From Pseudomonadota bacterium (lineage in GTDB: Bacteria; Pseudomonadota; Alphaproteobacteria; Rhizobiales; Beijerinckiaceae), in assembly GCA_023423995.1 (NCBI GenBank), contig JAFAEL010000270.1, positions 1 through 12,941 on the forward strand: a DNA stretch of 12,941 nt, read 5' to 3'. The position numbers were made by a program, and so were the translations under genes. Within the stretch, counting starts at the first letter, position 1. Every line of letters starts with the position of its first letter. The notes below the pieces were generated by a model that saw nothing but the letters and a program-made list of their open reading frames with translations, was not told where the DNA came from and did not search any database. Shown here piece by piece: positions 1 through 7,359 of this stretch.

Positions 1-431
1 GGCGAGCGGCCGACGAGCGGGATCTCCTCCTGCTCCTTCTCGAAGCCGTTCTGGCCGGCATTGCGCGGCCGCGACAGCGCGCGGCCGACGATGGCGACGA
101 GCTCCTTCAGGTCGAAGGGCTTGGGGAGATACTCGTAGGCGCCGCGTTCCGACGCCCGGATGGCCGTCATGAACGTGTTCTGGGCGCTCATGACGATGAT
201 CGGCAGTTCGGGCCGCACCTTCTTGATGCGCGGCAGGAGGTCGAACGCGTTCTCGTCCGGCATCACCACGTCCGTGATGATGAGATCGCCCTCCCCTTGT
301 GCCGCCCAGCGCCAAAGGGTCGCTGCATGCCCGGTCGACCGGACGTCGTAGCCGGCGCGCGAAAGCGCCTGATTGAGAACCGTCCTGATCGCCGAATCGT
401 CATCGGCCAACAAAATCTGTCCGCTCGGCAT
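1..431 (-). CDS. ntrC: Nitrogen regulation response regulator NtrC, N-terminal part (cut by window edge)
   Basis: NtrC is the DNA-binding response regulator phosphorylated by NtrB; with sigma-54 it activates nitrogen-assimilation genes. Only the first 143 codons are visible, beginning with ATG at 431. They form a complete receiver domain: acidic cluster D10-D12 after ILLA, phospho-acceptor D54 in ITDVVMP, the conserved S/T position S82 in IVMSAQN, and K104 in EYLPKPFDL. These positions match the numbering of enterobacterial NtrC. The visible stretch ends just where the linker leads into the AAA+ domain (IPLVGRS, normally followed by the rest of the sigma-54 interaction domain). GAGAGG lies directly before the start. 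The gene follows ntrB by 15 bp on the same strand, so they are almost certainly co-transcribed. Identity is secure from motifs and context. The AAA+ and Fis-type DNA-binding domains lie outside the window, so intactness cannot be judged. Confidence 0.95.
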   Translation of the reverse strand, partial: MPSGQILLADDDSAIRTVLNQALSRAGYDVRSTGHAATLWRWAAQGEGDLIITDVVMPDENAFDLLPRIKKVRPELPIIVMSAQNTFMTAIRASERGAYEYLPKPFDLKELVAIVGRALSRPRNAGQNGFEKEQEEIPLVGRS

Positions 432-446
432 CCTCTCGGCCTCAAC

Positions 447-1538
447 CTATGAGCCGCGCCCGTCTCGGGCGCTGTAGATGGGCAGGAGGACCCGGAAGGT
501 CGTCCGCCGCGGGGCGGGATCGCACTCGACGACACCGCCATGCGCGCCCACGATTTTGGCAACCAAGGCAAGGCCCAGGCCACTTCCTTGGGCTTTCGTC
601 GTAACGAAGGGGTCGAACAGGTGCGGGAGCAGGTCGGCGGAGACGCCGGGCCCGTTGTCGCTGACCCCGACTTCGATCGGCAGCGCGACACGTCCGCGCG
701 CGCCGGGCACCTGCAGCCTCACGCCGGCGCGGAATGCCGTCGAGAGGACGATCTCCCCATCCACCGCATCCAGGCCGATCGCCTCGGCGGCGTTCTTCAC
801 GAGGTTGAGGATCACCTGCACCAGCTGGTCGCGGTTGCCGTGGACCGGCGGCAGCGAGGGGTCGTAGGCCTCGACGAAGCGGATGTGCCGGGCGAAGCCC
901 GACTGGGCCAGCCGACGGACGTGGTCGAGCACGCCGTGCACGTTGACGGCGCCCCGCTCGACCGGGCGCTCGTCGCCGAAGAGCTCCATTCTCTCGACGA
1001 GCTTCACGATGCGATCGGCCTCGTCGCAGATGAGGCGGGTCAGCATGCGGTCATTGTCGTCGACCGATTGCTCGAGGAGCTGCGCCGCGCCCCGGATGCC
1101 GGAGAGCGGGTTCTTGATCTCGTGCGCGAGCATGGAGCCGAGCGCCGTCAGGGAGCGGGCCGCGCCGCGATGCGTGAGCTGCCGGTCCATCTTGTCGGCG
1201 ATGGTGCGCTCCTGGAACATGAGCACGACCGCACCGTCGCCGCCCAGCGGCGTCGCGAAGACGTCCACCGTCCGCTCGACGTTGGATCGCGGATTGGCGA
1301 GCTCCACGCGATGCTCGCTGACGCCTGCATCGCGCCGCCGCACCTCCTCGATCAGCGTGATGATCGGCGACCCGAAAGGGACGATGTCCTCCAGCTTCTG
1401 CCGGCGGAGCACGCGGATCGACAGCTCGAAGAACGTCTCGGCCGCATGGTTGGCGTCGAGGATCTCGTCGTCGGCGCCGATCGTCAGCAGGGGCAGCGGC
1501 AGGGCATTGACGATGAGCTCGCTCGAAACCGCGCTCAT
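447..1538 (-). CDS. ntrB: Nitrogen regulation sensor histidine kinase/phosphatase NtrB
   Basis: NtrB phosphorylates or dephosphorylates NtrC under PII control in response to nitrogen status; it is a soluble cytoplasmic kinase. The 363-aa protein starts with [10 protein letters not shown] at 1538. A PAS-like domain occupies about residues 8-115. The H-box is [11 protein letters not shown] with autophosphorylated H139. The N-box is NLVKNAAEA around 245-253, the G1 box is VSDNGPGV (292-299), and F/G2 boxes are LFDPFVTTK and GSGLGLAL (307-325). No transmembrane segment is seen, as expected for NtrB. The open frame continues upstream for another 186 codons, but that stretch is antisense-type sequence inside dusB. 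The start at 1538 is favoured because its ATG overlaps the dusB stop as ATGA, a classic translational coupling. The gene lies between dusB and ntrC in one operon. Confidence is very high. Confidence 0.96.
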   Translation of the reverse strand: MSAVSSELIVNALPLPLLTIGADDEILDANHAAETFFELSIRVLRRQKLEDIVPFGSPIITLIEEVRRRDAGVSEHRVELANPRSNVERTVDVFATPLGGDGAVVLMFQERTIADKMDRQLTHRGAARSLTALGSMLAHEIKNPLSGIRGAAQLLEQSVDDNDRMLTRLICDEADRIVKLVERMELFGDERPVERGAVNVHGVLDHVRRLAQSGFARHIRFVEAYDPSLPPVHGNRDQLVQVILNLVKNAAEAIGLDAVDGEIVLSTAFRAGVRLQVPGARGRVALPIEVGVSDNGPGVSADLLPHLFDPFVTTKAQGSGLGLALVAKIVGAHGGVVECDPAPRRTTFRVLLPIYSARDGRGS

Positions 1539-2551
1539 GCCGCCAGCCTCACGGGTGCCTCGTAGATGCGTCGGAGTAGCACCGTGACACGAGCGGGATC
1601 GGTCGTGGTCACGAGGATGCGGCGGTCCTCGTCGGAAAGTCCGTAGCCCGTCTCCGACGCCCGGTCCGAATAGGCCGCGAGATGCTTTCGTGCATGCCGC
1701 AATCCCATCTCGACGCCGTAGAGGGAGAGCATGGCCTCGTAATGCTCCACGGCCGCGCCCGTCCGCTCGGAGAGGCTCGGTGCGACATAGCTTCGTCCGG
1801 CGAGCGCGGCAGCGACCTCCCCGACGAGCCAGGGCTGCCCGACCGCCGCGCGCCCGATCATCACGGCGGCCGCGCCCGACCGTTCGAGGCAGGCGCGAGC
1901 GCTCGCCGCGCAGGCCACGTCGCCATTGGCAATCACCGGCACCGGAACCGCCCGCGCGACCTCGGCGATCGCATCCCAATCCGCCGTGCCTGAGTAGAAT
2001 TGCTGCCGCGTCCGCCCGTGGACCGTGATCCCCTGCGCGCCGGCATCCACGGCGCTTGCCGCCAGAGCGACGGCGTTGCGGCTCTGGTCGTCCCACCCGA
2101 GACGCATCTTCACGGTCACGGGAACGGAGACTGCCGAGACCACTGCCTCGACGATGCGCAGGGCCAGGTCGGGCTCACGCATGAGGGCGGAGCCGCAGAG
2201 CCCGCCCGTCACCTTCTTGGCGGGACAACCGAAATTGATGTCGACGATGTCGGCGCCGCTCGCCTCGGCAAGGCGGGCCGCCTCGCCCATCGAAGCTGGA
2301 TTTCGCCCAACGAGTTGCACGACATGCGGGCGAATGCCCCGGCCCTCGGACCGCAGCCGGGCCTCGTCCGCCCCGGCGACATAGGCGTTGGCGGCCACCA
2401 TCTCGGTGACGACCAGCCCTGCCCCGAATCGGGCGGCAATGCGCCTGAACGCGACATCACTAATGCCGGACATCGGCGCCAGGACGGCCAGCCCGGATAT
2501 CGGAACAGCGCCGATCGACGGCCCGTTGCCTAAAAAGTGTTCAGATCGCAT
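1535..2551 (-). CDS. dusB: tRNA-dihydrouridine synthase DusB (NifR3 family)
   Basis: DusB is an FMN-dependent enzyme that reduces uridines to dihydrouridine in tRNA. In alphaproteobacteria it was named NifR3 because it leads the ntrBC operon. The 338-aa protein has the family signatures in order: [13 protein letters not shown] (24-36), [10 protein letters not shown] with catalytic C109, VKMRLGWD (147-154), [10 protein letters not shown] (175-184), VIANGDV (206-212) and the phosphate-binding [13 protein letters not shown] (229-241). The length is normal for the TIM barrel plus C-terminal helical domain. The open frame extends upstream to 3187, but that region is antisense to ispDF. ATG at 2551 is the first sensible start after the divergent intergenic region, although its ribosome binding site is weak (CAGG), so the start is less certain than the gene. 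Its stop overlaps the ntrB start by 4 bp. Confidence 0.94.
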   Translation of the reverse strand: MRSEHFLGNGPSIGAVPISGLAVLAPMSGISDVAFRRIAARFGAGLVVTEMVAANAYVAGADEARLRSEGRGIRPHVVQLVGRNPASMGEAARLAEASGADIVDINFGCPAKKVTGGLCGSALMREPDLALRIVEAVVSAVSVPVTVKMRLGWDDQSRNAVALAASAVDAGAQGITVHGRTRQQFYSGTADWDAIAEVARAVPVPVIANGDVACAASARACLERSGAAAVMIGRAAVGQPWLVGEVAAALAGRSYVAPSLSERTGAAVEHYEAMLSLYGVEMGLRHARKHLAAYSDRASETGYGLSDEDRRILVTTTDPARVTVLLRRIYEAPVRLAA

Positions 2552-2650
2552 GCTGCCTGACGAATAACCAATCTGACGGGCAGCGCAATGGTCATCTTTG
2601 CAGCGCGGCTCTGACGGCCTATCAGGTCGCCCCGCTTCAGGACGAGGTGA
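2552..2650. promoter_or_regulatory. Divergent intergenic region between dusB and ispDF with weak promoter-like elements
   Basis: This 99-bp gap must hold promoters for both the dusB-ntrBC operon and ispDF. On plus, TTGCAG (2598-2603), 16 bp, then TATCAG (2620-2625) resembles a housekeeping promoter about 25 bp before the ispDF start. On minus, TTGCGC (2588-2583), 15 bp, then TTATTC (2567-2562) is a weaker match for dusB. An inverted repeat GCTGCC (2552-2557) / GGCAGC (2579-2584) with a 21-nt loop lies over the dusB leader. The ispDF ribosome binding site GAGG is at 2644-2647. These are pattern matches only. No sigma-54 GG-N10-GC element was recognised. Confidence 0.35.
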
Positions 2651-3844
2651 ATGGAGACGATCGCGATTGTCGTGGCGGCCGGCCGCGGCAGCCGGGCCGG
2701 CGAAGGCCTGCCCAAGCAATACCGCAGGCTGGCGGGCCGGACCGTGCTCGGCAGAACCCTGGAGGCGTTTGCCTCCCATCCAAGGGTGACCCGGATCCTC
2801 TGCGCGATCCACCCGGACGACCTGGAACTGTACGACGCATCCGTGGGCGAGCTCGCCGCCCCACTCCGCGCCAAGCTCCTCGATCCGGTCTACGGCGGCG
2901 CGACGCGCCAGATCTCCGTCCATCGCGCGGTCGCGGGCCTCGCCGAAGCCGGCGAGGCTGTCTGCCTCGTGCACGACGCGGCGCGGCCTTTCGTGAAGCC
3001 CAGCCTCATCGATCGGGCGATCGAAGCCGGCCGCCGGTACGGAGCGGCGTTGCCCGGCCTGCCCGTGACGGACACGGTCAAGCGGATCGAGCAGAGCGGC
3101 GCGGTCGCGGAGACGCTCGACCGCACGCCGTTGCGGAGCGTGCAGACGCCCCAGGCCTTTCACCTGGCCTCCCTCCTGGAGGCGCATGCCCGGGCTTCAG
3201 CCGAGGGGCGGGATGCTTTCACGGATGATGGCCAGCTGATGGAATGGGCAGGTGCGACCGTGCACCTGTTCGATGGGGATGGCGGGAACGTCAAACTGAC
3301 CAATCCGCCCGATTTCGAGGAAGCCGAGCGGCGTCTCGCCGGCCGGGGAGAGAACATGATCACGCGGGTCGGTACCGGGTTCGACGTCCACACCTTCACG
3401 GAGGGCGACCACATCTGGCTTGGCGGCCTGAAGATCCCGCACAGCAAGGGCGTGCTGGCCCATTCGGACGGGGACGTCGTGCTTCACGCGCTGACGGACG
3501 CCCTTCTGGGGACGATCGCCTGTGGCGATATCGGCACGCATTTTCCGCCGAGCGATCCGCAGTGGAAGGGCGCCTCGTCCGACCTCTTCCTCGAGCACGC
3601 TGCCAAGGAAGTGCGCGAGCGCGGGGGGAAGATCGACCACCTCGACGTGACGGTGCTCTGCGAGCGCCCGCGGATCGGGGCTCATCGCGATGCCATGCGG
3701 GAGCGGATTGCGGCGATCGTCGGCATCCCGGTCGAGAACGTGTCCATCAAGGCGACCACGACGGAGAAGATGGGCTTCACCGGCCGCGAGGAAGGCCTCG
3801 CCGCGCAGGCCGCTGCCAGCGTGCGCATGCCGGAGCGGCCGTGA
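2651..3844 (+). CDS. ispDF: Bifunctional IspD/IspF: CDP-ME synthase and MEcPP synthase
   Basis: This fused enzyme catalyses two steps of the non-mevalonate isoprenoid pathway: cytidylyl transfer to methylerythritol 4-phosphate (IspD) and cyclisation to 2-C-methyl-erythritol 2,4-cyclodiphosphate (IspF). The 397-aa protein has IspD at about 1-230, with the glycine-rich CTP site [16 protein letters not shown] (9-24), LVHDAARPF (106-114), SVQTPQAF (163-170) and FTDDGQ (190-195). IspF occupies about 236-395, with VGTGFDVH carrying metal ligands D245 and H247, a third ligand H279 in [19 protein letters not shown] (293-299) and the [10 protein letters not shown] signature (370-379). GAGG sits 3 bp before the ATG. 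The fusion is usual in many alphaproteobacteria; the last step of interest here is that the TGA stop overlaps the start of the next gene as GTGA. All key residues seen are intact. Confidence 0.96.
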   Translation: METIAIVVAAGRGSRAGEGLPKQYRRLAGRTVLGRTLEAFASHPRVTRILCAIHPDDLELYDASVGELAAPLRAKLLDPVYGGATRQISVHRAVAGLAEAGEAVCLVHDAARPFVKPSLIDRAIEAGRRYGAALPGLPVTDTVKRIEQSGAVAETLDRTPLRSVQTPQAFHLASLLEAHARASAEGRDAFTDDGQLMEWAGATVHLFDGDGGNVKLTNPPDFEEAERRLAGRGENMITRVGTGFDVHTFTEGDHIWLGGLKIPHSKGVLAHSDGDVVLHALTDALLGTIACGDIGTHFPPSDPQWKGASSDLFLEHAAKEVRERGGKIDHLDVTVLCERPRIGAHRDAMRERIAAIVGIPVENVSIKATTTEKMGFTGREEGLAAQAAASVRMPERP

Positions 3845-4338
3845 GCGCCTCCCCGGCCATGCTCGAGCGGGCGCAAGCGCTGCTCGCCGCCTGCCGCGCG
3901 AAAGGCTGGCGGCTTGCGACGGCCGAATCCTGCACGGGCGGGCTCGTGGCCGGCTTGCTGACCGAGATCGCGGGCTCGTCCGACGTCGTGGAATGCGGCT
4001 ACGTAACGTACTCGAACGACGCCAAGGCCTCCATGCTCGGCGTCGATCCCGCCCTGATCTCGGCGAAAGGCGCCGTCAGCGAGGAGGTCGCCCGCGCCAT
4101 GGCGGCGGGCGCCCTCGCCCGCTCGGGCGTCGACCTCGCCGTTTCGATCACGGGCATCGCCGGGCCCGGTGGAGCGACGGCGACCAAGCCCGTGGGCCTC
4201 GTGCATTTCGGTCTCGCGACCCGGGACGGAGCGATCCGGCATCTGGAGCGCCGCTACGGCGATCTCGGGCGCGCGGCGGTGCGCGAGGCAGCCGTCGGCG
4301 ATGCGCTCGGCCTGCTGGAAGAGGCGGCTGCGGGCTAG
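3841..4338 (+). CDS. pncC: CinA C-terminal-domain protein, nicotinamide-nucleotide amidohydrolase PncC
   Basis: The 165-aa product corresponds to the stand-alone C-terminal domain of CinA. It is expected to deamidate nicotinamide mononucleotide to nicotinic acid mononucleotide in pyridine-nucleotide salvage. The signature TAESCTGG (27-34) contains the likely catalytic S30. Also present are [34 protein letters not shown] and [11 protein letters not shown], all characteristic of the family. The N-terminal molybdopterin-binding-like domain of full-length CinA is absent, which is normal for PncC. A long in-frame extension upstream lies inside ispDF and is not coding. The GTG start at 3841 is preferred because it overlaps the ispDF stop by 4 bp; an internal ATG at 3859 is the alternative. 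The gene converges on the ratA-like gene with only 10 bp between stop codons. Confidence 0.92.
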   Translation: MSASPAMLERAQALLAACRAKGWRLATAESCTGGLVAGLLTEIAGSSDVVECGYVTYSNDAKASMLGVDPALISAKGAVSEEVARAMAAGALARSGVDLAVSITGIAGPGGATATKPVGLVHFGLATRDGAIRHLERRYGDLGRAAVREAAVGDALGLLEEAAAG

Positions 4339-4348
4339 ATCCCGCGCC

Positions 4349-4825
4349 TCACCCCTGTGCCGGATCCGCGGACGGGCGGCCGTATACGTCGGCCGCCCTG
4401 GTCTCGAATGCGTCCGTGAAGCGCCGGAATGCGCGGTCGAACATCGCGCCCATCAGCAATCCGAGCGCCATCGACCTGAATTCGTAGTCGATGGAGAAAT
4501 TGACGGCGGAGCCGCCGTTCTCGGCCGGGCGGAACTCCCAGTGGTTCTCCAGGTACCGGAACGGCCCGTTGATGTAGGAGACGTGGATGTCGTGCGCCTT
4601 GCGGTCGAGCACGACCTTCGTCGTGAACCGCTCGGCGATCGAGCGATAGCCGACGCTCATCTCGGCAACCAGCACGTCGCGCCCCTGCTCGTCCTTCACG
4701 CGCCGGATCACACGCAGCCCGGTGCAGAGGGGCAGGAATTCCGGATAGCGCTCGACGTCGGCGACGAGGTCGAACATCTCCTCGGCCTTGTGCTGAACGC
4801 GCCGGGTCGTGCGGAAGGAGGGCAT
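4349..4825 (-). CDS. RatA/COQ10-like START-domain (SRPBCC) protein
   Basis: The 158-aa protein belongs to the polyketide cyclase/START-like group that includes E. coli RatA and mitochondrial Coq10. Characteristic segments are the N-terminal strand followed by FDLVADVERYPEFLPLC (18-34), a central FTTKVVLDR, INGPFRYLENHWEF (85-98), and the C-terminal helix with FDRAFRRFTDAFETRA. In alphaproteobacteria this position next to lipA suggests a ubiquinone-binding, respiration-supporting role like Coq10. E. coli RatA was described as blocking 70S ribosome assembly, and automatic annotation often calls this family a toxin. No antitoxin partner is adjacent here, so I favour the Coq10-type role, by inference. 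It is 68 bp downstream of lipA on the same strand and probably shares its transcript. No clear ribosome binding site is visible before the ATG. Confidence 0.88.
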   Translation of the reverse strand: MPSFRTTRRVQHKAEEMFDLVADVERYPEFLPLCTGLRVIRRVKDEQGRDVLVAEMSVGYRSIAERFTTKVVLDRKAHDIHVSYINGPFRYLENHWEFRPAENGGSAVNFSIDYEFRSMALGLLMGAMFDRAFRRFTDAFETRAADVYGRPSADPAQG

Positions 4826-4893
4826 TGCCGATATCTGGTCTGGCGGGGCGATGAAGTCCAGGACGGGGCCGAGTCGTCCGCCCCTGTTCCGGG

Positions 4894-5856
4894 TCAGGCC
4901 GTCGCGGCGGCGCGGCGTCGCGCCTCGCGCAGGCGCTGGAAATCCTCGCCGGCATGGTGCGACGAACGCGTCAGCGGGGTCGCCGAGACGAGGTGGAAGC
5001 CCTTCGAATAGGCGCTCGTCTCGAAAGCCTTGAACTCATCGGGCGGCACGAACCGGATCACCGGATGGTGCTTGCGGGTGGGCTGCAGGTACTGACCGAT
5101 CGTCAGGAAATCGACCTCGGCCGAGCGCAGGTCGTCCATGAGCTGGAGCACCTCGTTCCGCTCCTCGCCCAGCCCGACCATGATGCCGGACTTCGTGAAG
5201 ATGTCGGGGTCGAGCTCCTTCACGCGCTGGAGCAGCCGGATGGAGTGGAAGTAGCGGGCGCCCGGCCGGACGGTGAGGTACTTCGAGGGGACGGTCTCGA
5301 GATTGTGGTTGAAGACGTCGGGCTTCGCCTCGACCACGACCTCCAGCGCTCCCGGCTTGCGCAGGAAGTCCGGCGTCAGGATCTCGATCGTGGTCGCGGG
5401 CGAGCGCTCCCGGATGCACCGGATCACCTCGGCGAAATGGGCCGCGCCCCCGTCGGGCAGGTCATCCCGGTCGACGGACGTGATCACGACATGGCTCAGT
5501 CCGAGCTTGGCGACAGCGTCCGCGACCTTCGCCGGCTCCTCGGCATCCAGCGCCTCCGGCAGGCCCGTGCGCACATTGCAGAAGGCGCAGGCCCGCGTGC
5601 ACGTGTCGCCCATGATCATGAAGGTGGCGTGCTTCTTCTCCCAGCACTCGCCGATATTGGGGCAGCCCGCCTCTTCGCAGACCGTGACGAGCTTGTTCTC
5701 GCGCACGATGCGGTTGGTCTCGGCCCACTTGGCCGAGCCCGGCGCCTTCACGCGAATCCAGTCGGGTTTCCTCTGGACCGGGCTGTCCGGCCGCTTCGCC
5801 TTTTCGGGATGCCGGGGGCGTTGATCGCGCGCAAGAAGATCGAGAACGACGGCCAT
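4894..5856 (-). CDS. lipA: Lipoyl synthase LipA
   Basis: LipA is a radical-SAM enzyme that inserts two sulphurs into protein-bound octanoyl groups to make lipoate for 2-oxoacid dehydrogenases and the glycine cleavage system. The 320-aa protein has both cluster motifs: [12 protein letters not shown] (C60, C65, C71; CX4CX5C) for the auxiliary sacrificial cluster and CTRACAFC (C86, C90, C93; CX3CX2C) for the SAM-binding cluster. Further signatures are [23 protein letters not shown], and the C-terminal [10 protein letters not shown], which supplies the serine ligand (R297-S299). The N-terminus [11 protein letters not shown] is typical of alphaproteobacterial LipA, which supports the ATG at 5856. 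A small hairpin, GAGCC-N5-GGCTC (5868-5882), lies 11 bp upstream of the start, with no function assigned. The gene probably heads a transcript with the ratA/coq10-like gene. Confidence 0.97.
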   Translation of the reverse strand: MAVVLDLLARDQRPRHPEKAKRPDSPVQRKPDWIRVKAPGSAKWAETNRIVRENKLVTVCEEAGCPNIGECWEKKHATFMIMGDTCTRACAFCNVRTGLPEALDAEEPAKVADAVAKLGLSHVVITSVDRDDLPDGGAAHFAEVIRCIRERSPATTIEILTPDFLRKPGALEVVVEAKPDVFNHNLETVPSKYLTVRPGARYFHSIRLLQRVKELDPDIFTKSGIMVGLGEERNEVLQLMDDLRSAEVDFLTIGQYLQPTRKHHPVIRFVPPDEFKAFETSAYSKGFHLVSATPLTRSSHHAGEDFQRLREARRRAAATA

Positions 5857-5951
5857 AGATCAGGTCCGAGCCTTCGCGGCTCCGGCTCTATCTAAGCGCC
5901 CGCCCCCTCCCCGGCAAACCCGCGGAATATCCTGCCCGCTCCGCGCTGGCC

Positions 5952-6224
5952 TCAGGGCCGCCGCCGCTCGAAGACCTGCCGGCCGCCTTCCGAGAACCCG
6001 CCGATGCGGGTGCCGCGTTGCGGGTGGGCGCGCTCCCATTCCTCGAGGCCGGCATTCGTGACCTCGACCCAGTCGCCGAGCGGCTTTCCGGCGAGAAGCG
6101 CCTGCTTGAAGCGGGACGCCAGGTCGCGCTCCAACTCGCCTTGCTCCAGAAGCGTCATCTTTGCCCGGCTGGCATAGAGCTCGACCACGCGCTCGGCCCA
6201 AAGCCGGAGCTCTCTGTCGGTCAC
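5952..6224 (-). CDS. Small hypothetical protein, 90 aa, coupled to the upstream 69-aa gene
   Basis: I do not recognise this protein. It is 90 residues, mostly helical and charged in its first half (MTDRELRLWAERVVELY onward), with no membrane segment, no cysteine and no signal peptide. The second half contains LGDWVEVTNAGLEEWERAHP and a basic tail ending in FERRRP. The start is GTG at 6224; an ideal site GGAGG-ACAG-GTG precedes it. The GTG overlaps the stop of the 69-aa gene as GTGA, so the two are translationally coupled. The open frame extends upstream to 6497, but that part lies inside the 69-aa gene in another frame. The coupled architecture and good ribosome binding site argue for a real gene, but no function can be inferred. 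Confidence 0.72.
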   Translation of the reverse strand: MTDRELRLWAERVVELYASRAKMTLLEQGELERDLASRFKQALLAGKPLGDWVEVTNAGLEEWERAHPQRGTRIGGFSEGGRQVFERRRP

Positions 6225-6430
6225 CTGTCCTCCGCGATCACCTCCGCGTCGGCACGTGGGCGGGGCCGGTCCTGGGCCGGATGGGGGTCCCACCCGCGCT
6301 CCTTCAGGCGTTGCGGTCCGAGGGAGCTGCGGGACTGCTCGTAGGAGCTGCGGACGATCTCGATGTATCGCGCCTTGCGCTCCTCCCGCAGACGGGCGGC
6401 CTTCTCGGCAGAGATCCAGGGCCAGGCCAT
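6221..6430 (-). CDS. Small hypothetical protein, 69 aa, first gene of a coupled pair
   Basis: This unrecognised 69-aa protein begins MAWPWISAEKAARLREERK. A strongly charged, probably helical segment covers about residues 8-45, followed by a proline/arginine-rich stretch (DPHPAQDRPRPRA) and an acidic end. There is no signal peptide, membrane segment or cysteine. The ribosome binding site is excellent (GGAGG, 4-bp spacer, ATG), and the stop overlaps the GTG of the 90-aa gene. It is divergent from the ybhP-like gene across 167 bp. It could be a small adaptor or RNA/DNA-binding protein, but that would be speculation. Reality as a gene rests on the start signals and the coupling. Confidence 0.7.
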   Translation of the reverse strand: MAWPWISAEKAARLREERKARYIEIVRSSYEQSRSSLGPQRLKERGWDPHPAQDRPRPRADAEVIAEDR

Positions 6431-6523
6431 TCATCCTCCACGGGTCGATCACCGCGACGAGGCAACGGCTGGACGATGGTTCGGTTTCTTGTCGCAAGCG
6501 TGGCGGGCGGAGTAGCCCCGAAA

Positions 6524-6548
6524 GGAACGTCAGGCTCCGGCGCCGGTT
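6524..6548 (+). promoter_or_regulatory. Candidate EcfG (general stress sigma) promoter for the ybhP/ybhN-like operon
   Basis: GGAAC (6524-6528), 16 bp, GGTT (6545-6548). The published alphaproteobacterial EcfG consensus is GGAAC-N16/17-CGTT, equivalently GGAAC-N18/19-TT; this differs only at the first base of the -10 block. The predicted transcript would start near 6554, leaving a leader of about 43 nt before the TTG at 6598. It is the first of three such sites in this cluster. Confidence 0.55.
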
Positions 6549-6597
6549 GTGGCTGGGCGGGCACGTATGTAGGCCCGGGCAGGAGCAGCGCAGGCGG

Positions 6598-7359
6598 TTG
6601 TATCGGGTTCTGACCTACAATGTCCGGCGATGCCTCGGCACGGATGGGCGGGTCGAACCGACCCGCATCGCCGAGGTGATCGCCTCCTGCGATCCCCATA
6701 TCGTGGCCCTCCAGGAACTCGACGTCGGGCGAGCCCGGACCGGCGGCGTCGACCAGGCGGATGCCGTCGCCAAGGCGCTCGGAATGGAACTCCATTTCCA
6801 TCCTGCCCTGCGGGTCTTCGACGAGTTGTACGGGGATGCGGTGATGACCACCCGGCCTTCGCGGCTGGTCAAGGCGGATGCGCTTCCCGCGCCGGGGCCG
6901 ATCGCCCGGCTGGAGCCGCGCGGGGCGCTCTGGATCTCCGCGCAGGTCGGCGGCCGCCATTGCGAGATCGTGAACACGCATCTCGGATTGCGCGGCCACG
7001 AGCGCCTGGTCCAGGTGGAGGCGCTGCTTGGCCCGGATTGGATCGGCAGCGCGACGCCCTCCGCTCCCCTCATGCTGGTCGGAGACCTGAATGCCATCCC
7101 GTCCTCCCGGGCCTATCGCAGGATCGCCCGTCGCCTACGAGACGCCCATGCACTGGCCGGCGGGCGCCCGCGACCGACCTTCCCTAGCCGACTTCCTTTC
7201 CTTCGCCTCGACCATGTCTTCGTGAACGGCTGCATCGACGTACTCCGGGCCGATACGATCCGGACGCCGCTCTCCCGGGTCGCCTCCGATCACCTGCCGC
7301 TCCTCGTCGAGTTCCAGGTCACGTCCGGCCGAGCCGGCGCCGGGGGCAGCCTCCATTGA
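6598..7359 (+). CDS. YbhP-like endonuclease/exonuclease/phosphatase-fold hydrolase
   Basis: The 253-aa protein belongs to the metal-dependent endonuclease/exonuclease/phosphatase superfamily (DNase I, sphingomyelinase, inositol phosphatases). Diagnostic motifs are all present: TYNVRR with N8, VALQELD with E40, IVNTHLGLRGH with H128, LVGDLNAIP with D163/N165, LDHVFV with D205 and the catalytic SDHLPLL with D231/H232. No signal peptide is seen. E. coli YbhP, encoded beside YbhN and the cardiolipin synthase ClsB, is the closest contextual parallel; its substrate is not established, though a phosphodiester in lipid metabolism is a fair guess. The open frame extends back to 6256, across the antisense 69-aa gene. 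TTG at 6598 is chosen because it directly precedes the fold's first strand and is downstream of the candidate promoter; AGGAG lies 12 bp before it. Its stop overlaps the next gene as TTGA. Confidence 0.85.
   Translation: MYRVLTYNVRRCLGTDGRVEPTRIAEVIASCDPHIVALQELDVGRARTGGVDQADAVAKALGMELHFHPALRVFDELYGDAVMTTRPSRLVKADALPAPGPIARLEPRGALWISAQVGGRHCEIVNTHLGLRGHERLVQVEALLGPDWIGSATPSAPLMLVGDLNAIPSSRAYRRIARRLRDAHALAGGRPRPTFPSRLPFLRLDHVFVNGCIDVLRADTIRTPLSRVASDHLPLLVEFQVTSGRAGAGGSLH

Noticed and set aside
540..1565. Long plus-strand open frames opposite ntrB (for example 341 and 234 codons)
   Set aside because: They are antisense shadows in high-GC DNA, full of Arg, Asp and His runs and without domains, while the minus-strand frame encodes a complete histidine kinase.
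1539..2096. N-terminal extension of the ntrB frame
   Set aside because: It overlaps dusB in another frame and has no PAS or kinase features; the ATGA overlap at 1538 gives the natural start.
4349..4825. Toxin-antitoxin system based on the RatA-like gene
   Set aside because: No RatB-like or other partner gene is adjacent; the neighbours are lipA and pncC.
4954..5895. 313-codon plus-strand open frame opposite lipA
   Set aside because: It is antisense to an intact LipA with all cysteine motifs; its translation has no recognisable fold and low-complexity charged composition.
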